A stretch of 64,000 nucleotides of DNA, taken from positions 3,596,001 through 3,660,000 of the forward strand of contig JAWHQI010000064.1 in the NCBI GenBank assembly GCA_033032865.1, written 5' to 3'. Below, in pieces: positions 31,757-43,232 of this stretch (positions within the stretch are counted from its first letter, which is position 1; each line of letters begins with the position of its first letter). Both the position numbers and the translations under genes were made by a program. The notes below the pieces were generated by a model. The model was not told where the DNA came from. It ran no database searches and saw only the letters and a program-made list of their open reading frames with translations. The stretch comes from Dactylorhiza incarnata (Eukaryota; Streptophyta; Magnoliopsida; Asparagales; Orchidaceae).

Positions 31757-33563
31757 TGTAAGACCCTCCTCCCCTAACATAGAGTTTTACGTTATCGTCC
31801 AAGCTCTCCGTCATTAATTGAAGACACTACCTGATTTAGTGCGAGTTTGTTCTGAATACCGACCACGAGGCATTGAAGCATCTGAACTCCCAGAAGGAGA
31901 TTAGACAGCATGCCAAGTGGGTTGCTTACCAACAGGAGTTCACTTTTCATTTGAAGCACAAACCCGACATAATGAATCGAGTGAACGACGCACTTAGTTG
32001 TCGCTCCCACTTACTAGTCGCACTGCAGCCTTGCATTATTGAGTTAGATTCACATCGTCACTTATATGCCACTGATCCTTTTTTTCGCGATATTTGGATC
32101 TCATGTCAGCATAGTGGGACTGATCCTACTACCTAGTACGTAGTGAGTGAGGGATATCTGTTTAGGGGCACCCGCCTTTGCATCTGCGAAGGACCACTTT
32201 GAGAGACACTACTTCGTGAGGTTCACTCATCCGGGTTAGGTGGGAACGTCGATCAATCTAAGTTGTTAGATCTCACTAGTGCACACTACTATTGGTCTAG
32301 GATGAAGCACGATATTATCGAATTTGTTAGGCACTGTATCACTTGTCAACTATATAAAGGGCACAGACAAAACACTGGATTATACACACCTTTACCGATA
32401 GCTGAGAGTTCGTGGGATGATATTTCGATGTATTTCGTAGTAGGACTTCCTCGCACTCAGAGGAAAGTCGACTCTATTTTTGTGGTCGTAGATCGTTTTT
32501 CAAAAATAGTGCATTTATACCGTGTAGGAAAACCTCTAGTGTTGTATACGTCGCTAAATAGTTTTTTTTAAGAAATTGTCCAGTTACACAGTATTCCTAG
32601 ATCAATCACCTCTGATAGAGATACTCGTTTTAAGAGGTATTTTTGTAAAATATTGTGAGTTCGATTGGTAACCTAACTCGAATTTAGTAGCGCGTATCAC
32701 CCTCAGATCGATGGACAGACTAAGGTCGTTAATATGAGTTTGGGGGATTTTTCTTAGGTGTTTGACCGGGGAAGATCTTATACTACCACAAGCCGAATTT
32801 GCATTTAATGAGAAGTATATATGAACTTGAGTTATACTACCATAAGCTTCAATCTCCTTTAAATAGTCTATATGAGCTTGCGCATCGAAAGAAATACATT
32901 CATTAGATGGAAGTGGATGACGGTCAAGTAGATGCAAAATAGAGAACCCATAAACGATCTCGAAAGGAGATTTATTGGTAGAGCTATTAGTAGAATTATT
33001 AAATGCAAATTCGGCTTGTGGTAGTATAAGATCTCATGCTTTATGGTCGATCGTCATCGCCGGGAGTTATACTTTTCAGAAAAAGATTGAGTTTTTGCTT
33101 ATTTCAGGAAGCAGAGATTCAGTCCGGGTACTTATCATAAGCTACAACAAAGGAAGTTTGACCCTTTTCAAATCAGAAAACGCATAGGAGAGAATGTATA
33201 TCTCCTCGATTTGCCCGTTGGATACGAAACTTCACCGATATTCAATGTTGTTGATCTGACGCCATTCCATGGAGATCCACCCAGTTCAAGCCCCAGTCCA
33301 CCTGTTGTAGCACCAGAGATACCACCTGACTTAGCACCAGTGTCGACACCTACTACTGAGGAGATTGATCGGGTTCTAGATGTATGAGAGTTTCGCACTC
33401 ACCATGGAACATACCAACTCTATTTGGTTTCATAGCAAGGATGGGACATTACAGACAGCTCCTGGATCTGCACTGACGAGTTACAGCGCCGCCGCCCAAA
33501 TCTCTCAATTGCTACTCTTTACGAATCCTCCTCGGGGTCGAGCTCTCTCAAGACCGGGGGAAT
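31757..33563 (+). pseudogene. Ty3/Gypsy pol remnant: RNase H, integrase, C-terminal domain
   Basis: Decayed + strand pol. RNase H end: NTDHEALKHLNSQKEI and AKWVAYQQEFTFHLKHKPD. Integrase: HYYWSRMKHDIIEF, ITCQLYKGHRQNTGLYTPLP, GLPRTQRKVDSIFVVVDRFS; then ITSDRDTRF and AYHPQIDGQT. After a flipped segment (32773-33034), the C-terminal domain reads FDPFQIRKRIGENVYLLDLP, then FNVVDLTPFHGD. Many stops and frameshifts. The 5' part is missing: it begins abruptly after the MULE tail. A PPT-like CCGGGGGAAT (about 33554-33563) precedes TGATGCATC, probably the start of its 3' LTR. Confidence 0.85.
32773..33034. repeat. Perfect 37-bp inverted repeat flanking a flipped integrase segment
   Basis: 32773-32809 is the exact reverse complement of 32998-33034. 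The arms encode the integrase string LILPQAEFAFN. The 188-bp loop reads NSTNRAINKSPFEIVYG on the minus strand, although its neighbours read on the + strand, so the loop is inverted relative to the gene. Confidence 0.92.
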
Positions 33564-33766
33564 TGATGCATCTTGCGACGCATCCTAATTTTGTTTAATT
33601 CACATTTATTTTAATTTCATGAATTTTCCTTCGCACGATCGTTTTTATTTTACAGTTTATCGGGTTGACCGTCCGATGAGACTTTGAATAAAAAAGTCTG
33701 ACAATTTAGGTAGTAGGACAGAAATGGCAATTCTAAGATTATTTTATAGAGCCATAAATCTATATT
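33564..33766 (+). repeat. Probable Gypsy 3' LTR start, cut by TG-2
   Basis: From TGATGCATCTTGCGACG onward, just after a PPT-like tract; interrupted by TG-2 at 33767. The rest would resume at 41973. No second copy is in the window to define its length. Confidence 0.45.
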
Positions 33767-35725
33767 TGATACGTCCGCATATTTTGGACCGGACCGAAAG
33801 TTAGTGGACGGTTTCCCAAAACTCCACTAACCCCACTCCCTCCATGACCGGTCAAATCTTTGACCGGACAAACTTCTCTTTCCTACGTGGCAGGCAAACG
33901 GCGTAACCGCCCACTCGGCGTAACCGCCACTAGGCGTAACCGCCACTCGGCGTAACCACCCACTCCGCATAACCGCCACTCGGCGTAACCGCCCACTCGG
34001 CGTAACCGCCACTCGCCGTAACCACCCACTCCGCATAACCGCCACTCGGCGTAACCGCCCACTCGGCGTAACCGCCCACTCGGCGTAACCGCCCACTCGG
34101 CGTAACCGCCGCTCGGCATAACCACCACTCGGGGTAACCGCCCACTCCGCATAACCGCCACTCGGCGTAACCGCCCACTCGGCGTAACCGCCCACTCGGC
34201 GTAACCGCCATTCGGCGTAACCGCCATTCGGCGTAACCGCCACTCGGCGTAACCGCCCACTCCGCATAACCGCCACTCGGCGTAACCGCCCACGACGGAC
34301 AAACCGCCAAGCCCAATTCGGGCTAACCGCCGCCCCCTCTCTCTCGAGAGGGAGGCCGGCCGCAGGCCACCGGGCGCCGCCCCTCCCTCAAGGGGACCGG
34401 ACGGCCTTGGCCAACCCCTCTTTGGAGGGGGTCAGCCATGGCCGCCCCTCCTTCGAGGGGGCCGGCCGCCCCCTCTTTGAGGGGGCCGGCCTCGGCCGTC
34501 CCCTTGGAGGGGGCCGGCCGCCCCCTCCCTCGAGGGGACCAGCCGCCCCCTCCATGGAGGGGGTCGACCATGGCCGCCCCCTCCTTGGAGGGGGTCGGCC
34601 CGGCCGGCCGCCCTCAACTTGAGGGGGCCGGCCTTGGCCGCCCCCTCCCTTGAGGGGGGCCAGCCGCTCCCTCCTTGAGGGGGCCGGCTCCGGCCGCCCC
34701 TTTCCTTGGAGGGGGTGGGCCGCCCCTTTCCTTGGAAGGGGCCGGCCGCCCCTTCCTTGGGAAGGGCCGGCCGTCCCTTTCCTTGGGAAGGGCCGGTCGT
34801 CCCTTTCTTCGAGGGAGGAGTCCGGCCGCCCCTCCCTCCTTGAGGGAGGGCGGCGGCTGGCCCTTCTTCCCCGCGAGGAAGAAGGCCGCCGCCATCGCCG
34901 CCCATTTTCGGGATTCCGGCGGTGGCCGGCGTCGCCGCTCCGGCGAGATCGCCGCCCGGCGGTTACCAAACCGCCCGATCATGGAAGGATCACATATGGG
35001 CCGTCCGATCATCCTCTTTTTCTATTTATTTAATTACTTATTTATTTAAAAATGCTAACCGCACACCATAACTACCGTAACCACCTCCGAATCCTATAAA
35101 TAGGACCCCAGGGGTCTTCATTAAGGAGATCGGATTTCTCTCTCTCTGAAGGAACTCTGCCTCCGGAAAATCCTCCAACGGACTCCGACCGTTCCGCCGA
35201 ACTGAGCGTCGTCCGTTCCGCGGAAGTGAGCGCTGTCCGTTCCGCTAAAGCGAGCGTTGTCTGTTCGCCTCTAACGAACGCACTTGACTCCAGCATACAC
35301 GCTCTCCCAGCGTGCAGCGAGACCCCTGAACAAGGCAAAGGTCGGAGCATCAACGAAGCGGTCATCATCCAAAAGCACAATTCTACAACCGAAGGGTCCA
35401 AGACTTAGAATATTTTCCCGAGTCACTCAGCATCGTGAGAGGTGGTCTGTCACCCTCCGAGCATCTCTCTCACTCAAAATTGTAAAGAGGCGCGGCCTGT
35501 CGCCCTCTACTTCTCCGAAAGCTGTAACCTCCTGGGAAGATAGTGAAGTTCGGTCGGCACCGTCCCGACAACGTGGTTTTTCACCCCGCCTTGGGGTTTT
35601 CCACGGTAAAAAGTCTCCTTGTCCATTGCCGTCTACATTGACTGTTTGCGCGCACCGGCTCGACTCCCGAGCTAAGGCGGTCGATTTAGACCGGACCGCG
35701 GAAGAGCCGTGTGCGACCCGCAACA
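33767..35725 (+). repeat. TG-2 5' LTR
   Basis: 1,959 bp, TGATACGTCCGCATATTTTGG to GACCCGCAACA. It contains a GGCGTAACCGCC array (33896-34310), a palindromic GGAGGGGGCCGGCC-type array (34325-34860), a TATA box CCTATAAATAGG (35093-35104) and TTCCGCGGAAGTGAGCG-type repeats (about 35175-35260). Long ORFs on both strands are products of the arrays. Confidence 0.93.
33896..34860. repeat. Two arrays in TG-2 5' LTR
   Basis: First array: 19-23 bp units alternating CACTCGGCGTAACCGCC and CACTCCGCATAACCGCC. Second array: inverted G/C units such as CCCCCTCCTTGGAGGGGG separated by GGCCGGCC. In the 3' LTR the first array is about half as long (40313-40525). Confidence 0.9.
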
Positions 35726-35728
35726 GTT

Positions 35729-35749
35729 TGGCGCCGTCTGTGGGAAACG
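35729..35749 (+). other. TG-2 primer-binding site
   Basis: TGGCGCCGTCTGTGGGAAAC, three bases after the LTR; the form usual for Tat/Athila-type Gypsy elements. Confidence 0.85.
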
Positions 35750-35811
35750 TTCCCAAAAGCTCTAGAATTCAGAAGACAGTATCCCAGCATAGTGATACTC
35801 GACCGACGAAA

Positions 35812-36663
35812 ATGGCAAGAAAGGCTGCTCGTACGACCGAAGAGCCCGCTCACGAAGGGCGGCCGGGATCTGCGCCCTCTCTCTCAGGCATCAACATCGC
35901 CCCCGCTGAAGAAGTGGTCGCCACGCCTATGGCGGCCATGGAGGAGCGGATGAACCGACTGGAAGAATTCCAAACCGAGATGCTCCTGCTCCTCAGGAAC
36001 GCCGCAGCGCCGCGTGCTCCCAATCCCCCTCCACAACAGAACGACATACCACCTCTGGCAGAGAGCCAACTCCGCGGCGGACACGCCGCTGACGTACATC
36101 ACACTGCGAGAGATGGGCAGTCCGACACCGCTAGTTCCACCCATCCGCTTCACCGCCACCATTCGACAGCTACAGTCCCCGATCAGGAGATGAGGAGAAT
36201 CACACAGGAGGAAATCCGTGAGGTGGTAGTAGAAGAATGCAGACAACTGGGGCGGCCCTCCGCCTATGCTCGGGGGGCACTCAGGCGTGGATCCCCGCTG
36301 ACTCCCCAGATACTAGCTTACCCAGTCCCGCATGGGTTCAAGCTGCCCAGCGTGGAAACCTTTGACGGGACCAACGACCCCCTCGAACACATCAACCACT
36401 TCGCAACTGTAATGCGCATCTACAACGCTAGTGATCAACTCGTGTGCCAAGTCTTCCCAGCGACGCTCAAGGGACAGGCCCGGACGTGGTTCCACTCACT
36501 TAAAGAGGGGGTGATCAACAGCTTCGTCAAGCTGACCCAAGTGTTTGTCGAACAGTTTGTGGAAAACAGAAGAGTCGTCCGGGATCCCTCCCACCTTTCC
36601 GAAATACGTCAGAACGAAGGTGAAACACTTAAGGACTTCTTCCGCCGATTCACCACCGAGGCC
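35812..36663 (+). pseudogene. TG-2 gag, first part, ending at a premature TGA
   Basis: The ATG at 35812 gives MARKAARTTEEPAHEG; upstream open frame lies in the LTR and PBS. Pro/Arg-rich N-terminus with a short helical segment (MAAMEERMNRLEEFQTEMLL), then the Gypsy gag domain (KLPSVETFDGTNDPLEHINH, VFPATLKGQARTWFHSLKEG, FVEQFVENRRV, EGETLKDFFRRFTTEA). A TGA at 36664-36666 interrupts it; the protein continues in the same frame (QIPGVDPELLRGVFLGGL). TGA probably replaced CGA (Arg), a CpG-type transition. Confidence 0.88.
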
Positions 36664-36666
36664 TGA

Positions 36667-37695
36667 CAAATCCCCGGGGTAGACCCGGAGCTCTTACGAG
36701 GGGTTTTCCTTGGCGGACTCCGACCCAGCGGTTTCTACTCAACTCTGATGAGGGAAACCGTCCCAAGCTATCCCGACCTCATCCACCGGATAGAGGCTCA
36801 AATTGCAGCTGACGAAGCGATAGAGGCCCATCGCCAGCAGTTTGAGGGAGGACTAAAGAGAAAGAAGGAAGAGCTGACCTCGCGGCAGCCGGAAGAACAC
36901 CGGAACAATGCCCGGCGACAGGATCGGCGCGGCAACAAAGGATCCAACACGTACCGAGAGTATGCGCCGCTCAACACTTCTCGTGCTAACGTGCTTTATG
37001 CGATTCAGGACAGCCCGACGCTGCGAAGGCCACGGGAAATCCAGCCAAACAAAGGAGATCCCTCGAAGTACTGTGAGTTCCACAGGGGAGCAGGGCACAC
37101 AACGGAGGAATGCGTAAAGCTCAAGGATGAAATCGAACGCCTCATCCGTCAAGGCGTTCTCGGAAGGTTCATACAGGACCGTACCCGGAACCAGCCACCG
37201 GCCCCCCAGGGGTGTCCAGGGAACAGAGAAATAATAGGGATCGTAGAAACCATCTACAGATCACCTTATGACACAGTCAACTCCATCGCCGAGCATAAGG
37301 AACGGGGCAAAGACCGAAACACTCAAACCTCTGGGACAATTTCCTTCGGGGACAAGGACCTCGAGGGGCTGCTCACGCCGCACCAGGACCCCCTGATCAT
37401 AAGTGCAGAGATTGGAGATCCCAGCTTCCGCGTCAAGAGAATACTGATAGACAACGACAGTTCGGTGAACGTCATCTTCATGACCGCTCTCCAAAGAATG
37501 AAGATCCAGAGGGAAAGGCTTCAGCAGGCTCCAGGGCCCATACATGGATTCAGCGGAAATCTGGTCCCTGTTGAGGGGACCATCTCCCTCCCAGTAACCT
37601 TGGGAGAGTTCCCGAAACAGGCGACTCACAACATTCAGTTTGTGGCAGTTACAATGGAATCACCGTACAACGCGATATTCGGTCGTCCGCTCTAG
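36667..37695 (+). pseudogene. TG-2 gag end and aspartic protease
   Basis: Same frame as 35812-36663. A zinc-knuckle-like CEFHRGAGHTTEEC follows KYC (about 37070-37110), then the protease with RILIDNDSSVNVIF and NAIFGRPL. The active-site loop is DND where DNG or DGG is usual, so catalysis is doubtful. TAG at 37693 cuts the frame, after which the family C-terminus (VAFGAIPSIPHLAMKF) continues to a TGA near 37866. Confidence 0.85.
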
Positions 37696-38129
37696 GTAGC
37701 ATTTGGGGCAATCCCGTCCATCCCGCACCTCGCCATGAAATTTGTCACCCCAGCCGGGGTAGGAGTCGTTCGCGGAGACCAAGAGACAGCACGAGCATGC
37801 TACCTACAACAAGTGCAGCCCTACGACCGAGCAACCTCGCACGCCGGCACTTCAAGCGCCAGATGAACGACCTCCTCGACTTCATCTTTTATCTCAGGAA
37901 TTAATGTTTGTGTTATAAACAACTACAGAACTTAAAAGTCGCAAGTAGCCACTTGCACACGAACTACCATTTCGTTATATGTGAACCTATGCTTGCTCGT
38001 TCTCTTTGATTAGTAAATGCATGGCTATTCTTAGAGCCAGTTTACTTACAACCGCGCACAATTAAGGATCCGCGAAACCTCGTTATCTCCCGAGGACGGA
38101 CCCTTGGGAGCTCCATATCAATACAGCAA

Positions 38130-39335
38130 ATGACGAGCAAGCGACAGGACCCTCGGTCCTTCCTTGGGGGCAAGGTAGATCAAAGGATCGTACCTACACC
38201 TATCATAACGGACGACCGGACCCTTGGTCCTCGTCTAAGACAAGCGACAGGACCCTCGGTCCTTCCTTGGGGGCAAGGTCGATCAAAGGATCGTACCTAC
38301 ACCTATCATAACGGACGACCGGACCCGTGGTCCTCGTCTAAGACAAGCGACAGGACCCTCGGTCCTTCCTTGGGGGCAAGGTCGATCAAAGGATCGTACC
38401 TACACCTATCATAACGGACGACCGGACCCTCGGTCCTCGTCTAAGACAAGCGACAAGACCCTCGGTCCTTCCTTGGGGGCAAGGTCGATCAAATGATCGT
38501 ACCTACACCTATCATAACGGACGACCGGACCCTTGGTCCTCGTTTAAGACAAGCGATAGGACCCTCGGTCCTTCCTTGGGGGCAAGGTCGATCAAAGGAT
38601 CATACCTACACCTATCATAACGGACAACCGGACCCTCGGTCCTCGTCTAAGACAAGCGACAGGACCCTCGGTCCTTCCTTGGGGGCAAGGTCGGTCAAAG
38701 GATCGCACCTACACCTATCGAAGACGGACGACCGGACCCTTGGTCCTCGTCTAAGACAAGCGACAGGACCCTCGGTCCTTCCTTGGGGGCAAGGTCGATC
38801 AAAGGATCGTACCTACACCTATCGAAGACGGACGACCGGACCCTCGGTCCTCGTCTAAGACAAGTGACAGGACCCTCGGTCCTTCCTTGGGGGCAAGGTC
38901 GGTCAAAGGATCGCACCTACACCTATCGAAGACGGACGACCGGACCCTCGATCCTCATCTAAGACAAGCGACAGGACCCTCGGTCCTTCCTTGGGGGCAA
39001 GGTCGGTCAAAGGATCGCACCTACACTTATTGAAAACGGATGACCGGACCCGCGGTCCTCGTCCGAATCACGTGACAGGACCTCGCTCCTTACTTGAAGG
39101 CAAGGTCGGTCAAAGGACCGTACCTACACCTATCGCAACGGACGACCGGACCCGCAGTCCTCGTCTAAGACAAGCGACAGGACCCTCGGTCCTTCCATGG
39201 GAGTCGGTCAAAGGATCGTACCTACGTCTATCATAACGGACGACCGGACCCGCGGTCCTCGTCTAAGACAAACGACAGGACACTCGTTCCTTCCTTAAAG
39301 GTAAGATCGGTCAAAGGACCGCTACTACACCAAAC
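38130..39335. repeat. 103-bp tandem array in TG-2
   Basis: About 11-12 units. Each holds two or three small palindromes: AGGACCCTCGGTCCTT, GGACCCTTGGTCC and CGATCAAAGGATCG. Divergence rises toward the right end. Confidence 0.9.
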
Positions 39336-39595
39336 GCAAATATACGAACAAGGGTCTTTGACAGCAAGCCCGCATCCGCGAAGCTTAGCACTGGGGTAAA
39401 CTCATGCATTCGTCCGGAAATTTGGCGACTGCATCCGGGAAGCCACTAGCGCAGTTTTTCAAAACACGAAAACACGCGCACACCTCGGACACCCGCGCCA
39501 GACAAGCCGACATAAATCCCGCACATGCCCCGCAAGGGGTCACACACGACGAACGACGCGCACGGACCACCAATGGAATCCACCCCAAGCGCGGG

Positions 39596-40005
39596 CTTGG
39601 GGCGCGCCTGCCCAGCGCACACGCCCGTGCGGGCACGGGCGCACGAGCATGCGCTCAGGCGCGCCTGCCCAGCGCGCACGCCCGTCCACGCTCGGGCGCG
39701 CGAGCGTGCGCTCGGGCGCACCTGCCCAGCGCGCTCGCCCGTGCGCGCACGGGCGCGCGAGCGTGCGCTCGGGCGTGCCTGTCCTGCGCGCCCGCCCATG
39801 CGCGCGCGGACGCACGAGCATGCGCTCGGGCGTGCCTGTCCAGCGCGCACGCTTGCGCGCGGGTGCGCGCCCAAGCGTGCTCACCCAACGCGCACGCCCA
39901 TGCGTGCTCGCGCACCCAGGCGCGCACGCTCACAGGCACACGCCCGTGCGCGCGCGGACGCACGAGTATGCGCCCGGGCGCTCGCACCTGGCGCACACAC
40001 GCGCA
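39596..40005. repeat. 57-bp GC-rich tandem array in TG-2
   Basis: About seven units with GCCTGCCCAGCGCGCACGCC and GAGCGTGCGCTCGG. One unit contains the perfect 20-bp palindrome CGCCCGTGCGCGCACGGGCG (about 39737-39756). All long ORFs here are by-products of the 19-codon period. Confidence 0.88.
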
Positions 40006-40169
40006 TCTGGGGGCAACCCTCCAGGACATGCGTGCATCCGACCTCTCGCACCAGCTGTCCCGTACGCGTCCCATTTGGGCAATCTCCACGCTCCCACCAT
40101 GAGGAAACCAAGTGGCCGAAGATGGAAGACCTTCTCCTCCTTAGCCGAGCGACCTTCCCGTCAAAGGTC

Positions 40170-40181
40170 TTGGGGGGCAAT
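40170..40181 (+). other. TG-2 polypurine tract
   Basis: TTGGGGGGCAAT directly before the 3' LTR. Confidence 0.85.
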
Positions 40182-41967
40182 TGATACGTCCGCATATTTT
40201 GGACCAGACCGACAGTTAGTAGACGGTTTCCCAAAACTCCACTAACCCCACTCCCTACATGACCGGTCAAATCTTTGTCCGGACAAACTTCTCTTTCCTA
40301 CGTGGCATGCAAACGGCGTAACCGCCACTCGGCGTAACCGCCCACTCCGCATAACCGCCACTCGGCGTAACCGACCACTCGGCGTAACCGCCACTCGACG
40401 TAACCGCCACTCGGCGTAACCGCCACTCCGCATAACCGTCACTCGGCGTAACCGCCCACTCGGCGTAACCGCCCACTCCGCATAACCGCCACTCGGCGTA
40501 ACCGCCCACGACGGACAAACCGCCAAGCCCAATCCGGGCTAACCGCCGCCCCCTCTCTCTCGAGAGGGAGGCCGGCCGCCGGCCACCGGGCGCCGCCCCT
40601 CCCTCAAGGGGACCGGCCGGCCTTGGCTAACCCCTCCTTGGAGGGGGTCGGCCATGGCCGCCCCTCCTTCGAGGGGGCCGGCCGCCCCCTCTTTGAGGGG
40701 GCCGGCCTCGGCCGTCACCTTGGAGGGGGCCGGCCGCCCCCTCCCTCGAGGGGACCAGCCGCCCCCTCCATGGAGGGGGTCGGCCATGGCCGCCCCTCCT
40801 TGGAGGGGGTCGGCCCGGCCGGCCGCCCTCAACTTGAGGGGGCCGGCCTTGGCCGCCCCCTCCCTTGAGGGGGGCCGGCCGCTCCCTCCTTGAGGGGGCC
40901 GGCTCCGGCCGCCCCTTTCCTTGGAGGGGGCCGGCCGCACCTTTCCTTGGAAGGGGCCGGCCGCCCCTTCCTTTGGAAGGGCCGGCCGCCCCTTTCCTTG
41001 GAAGGGGCCGGCCGCCCCATCCTTGGGAAGGGCCGGCCTCCCCTCCCTCTTCGAGGGAGGAGTCCGGCCGCCCCTCCCTCCTTGAGGGAGGGCGGCGGCC
41101 GGCCCTTCTTCCCCGCGAGGAAGAAGGCCGCCGCCACCGCCGCCCATTTTCGGGATTCCGGCGGTGGCCGGCGTCGCCGCTCCGGCGAGATCGCCGCCCG
41201 GCGTTTATCAAACCGCCCGATCATGGAAGGATCGCGTATGGGCCGTCCGATCATCCTCTTTTTCTATTTATTTAATTACTTATTTATTTAAAAATGCTAA
41301 CCGCACACCATAACTACCGTAACCACCTCCGAATCCTATAAATAGGACCCCAGGGGTCTTCATTAAGGATATCAGATTTCTCTCTCTCTGAAGGAACTTT
41401 GCCTCCGGAAAATCCTCCAACGGACTCCGACCGTTCCGCCGAAGTGAGCGTCGTCCGTTCCGCGGAAGTGAGCGCCGTCCGTTCCGCTAAACCGAGCGTT
41501 GTCTGTTCGCCTCCGACGAACGCACTTGACTCCACCATACACGCTCTCCCAGCGTTCAACGAGACCCCTGAACAAGGCAAAGGTCGGAGCATCAGCGAAG
41601 CGGTCATCATCCAAAAGCACAATTCTACAACCGAAGGGTCCAACACTTAGAATATTTTCCAGAGTCACTCAGCATCGTGAGAGGTGGTCTGTCACCCTCC
41701 GAGCATCTCTCTCACTCAAAATTGTAAAGAGGCGCGGCCTGTCGCCCTCTACTTCTCCGAAAGCTGTAACCTCCTGGGAAGATAGTGAAGTTCGGTCGGC
41801 ACCGTCCCGACAACGTGGTTTTTCACCCCGCCTTGGGGTTTTCCACGGTAAAAAGTCTCCTTGTCCATTGCCGTCTACATTGACTGTTTGCGCGCACCGG
41901 CTCAACTCCCGAGCTAAGGCGGTCGATTTAGACCGGACCGCGGAAGAGCAGTGTGCGACCCGCAACA
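40182..41967 (+). repeat. TG-2 3' LTR
   Basis: 1,786 bp; the shorter copy. Most of the 173-bp deficit lies in the GGCGTAACC array. TATA box CCTATAAATAGG near 41334-41345. Followed by ATATT. Confidence 0.93.
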
Positions 41968-43232
41968 ATATTAAAAAATTCCTCTCATCAATTAAGTTAC
42001 CATTCAAGTAGTTATTCAAAATGACATGTATTTGAAATATTTGAGAAGGGGGAAGATTTGGAAATACATCATTTTGAATTTGCAACTTTGGAAAGAGCCC
42101 CAAATGACAACTATTAAACCTCTCCATCGTATGGAAAAGGGGGAGGACCGGTTATACATGAGAACACAAGTTGTTCTTTCTGTAGAAACCAGAAGAATCC
42201 ATCAGCCCTAGCGCCATTTCCCCCGCCGACTGCCGCCAGAATACCGTACACTGTTGCAAATGCCCAAGCCGACGAAGGCGCGTCCTTCCGACGTCTTCTC
42301 CTCCGTGTCGGAGCCACTCTCCAGACGTCGTCGACTTCATCGAACGATTCCAGCGCCGGCTCGACTAATCGCGTGAAGAGTGTCGTCGACGACTCTGACC
42401 ACCGGTTCCGGCCCTTTTCTGCGAATGTTCATTCCGCTATTGTTCGCTGCAGCTTGGAGAGTCCGAAGACCAGAACTGCCATTCTTGGTGTGCTTGCGAT
42501 TTGACTTGGGGCAATCTTGCTCAACTGCCTCTTAGATATTCTCTGCCGCAATTCCTTTAACTTAATTTTTATGTGCTCCAAATAAATGCTCTTTAGCTTG
42601 CCTCGGACGTTTAACTATTTCTATTACCGTTTAACATAAATTATTACGTGCATTTTAGCTTGTGAATGTGTTGATTTCGTAGAGGAGTGATCTGCTTAAC
42701 ACATAAGAGTTCGATCCGGACAAAGTTAACGATTCTCTTAAAGTTCAAAACGACGAGTTCGAATACACGCGTAAAATTCGTTCGGCCCGCTCGATTTCTT
42801 GTTTTTCTTCAAAAATACTTTTAGCCGCATTGAACAAAAATAAATTAACATAATTTAAACCTTAACAACGGCCTACATCACATTTACTTCGTTTTTATGA
42901 ATCAATAGTGAACTTCAAATCCTATTACCTGCAGGGATGAAGCTAGATGGAGAATGTTTTGAGCTATTTATATAATATTTTGATGTAGATTTTTTTATGC
43001 AGGCTTCATAGTTTTTTGATGTAGGACGGCTTCAATCCTTTTTTGATGTTTGTTACATATATTTTTTGTTGTAATGCCTTTATTTTGAGCTTGTTATACT
43101 TGCTATTTATTTTCATATGAACTATACAGTTGCATGATTTCATGTATTTTTTTTATGTTGGTCTGTGAATAACAATAATCTCCGCGAACAACAAATTTAA
43201 GTATCTTTGGAGCTGCAAATAGTAATAATTTG
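41968..43232 (+). other. MULE 3' part, with one possible captured coding segment
   Basis: 41973 onward may include the rest of the Gypsy LTR. Between about 42170 and 42507 one + strand frame is open for about 110 codons, ending at a TGA; it includes SVVDDSDHRFRPFSANVHSA then IVRCSLESPKTRTAILGVLA. It has normal coding composition (GC-rich, few stops) unlike the AT-rich DNA after it. I do not recognise the protein. It could be a host gene fragment captured by the MULE or a displaced exon. The rest is non-coding. Confidence 0.5.

Larger units (their letters stand above)
33767..41967 (+). mobile_element. TG-2: non-autonomous Tat-like Gypsy element with gag and protease only
   Basis: LTRs 33767-35725 and 40182-41967, with the exact duplication ATATT at 33762-33766 and 41968-41972. 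PBS, gag, protease, then about 2.4 kb of tandem repeats and the PPT. No RT or integrase. The element is separate from TG-1 but has the same plan: gag plus protease followed by arrays. Confidence 0.92.

Noticed and set aside
33827..34970. Many long ORFs on both strands in the TG-2 LTR arrays (also 40242-41291)
   Set aside because: They are repeat translations (Gly/Arg/Pro-rich, all frames open, repeated in both LTRs) with no domain.
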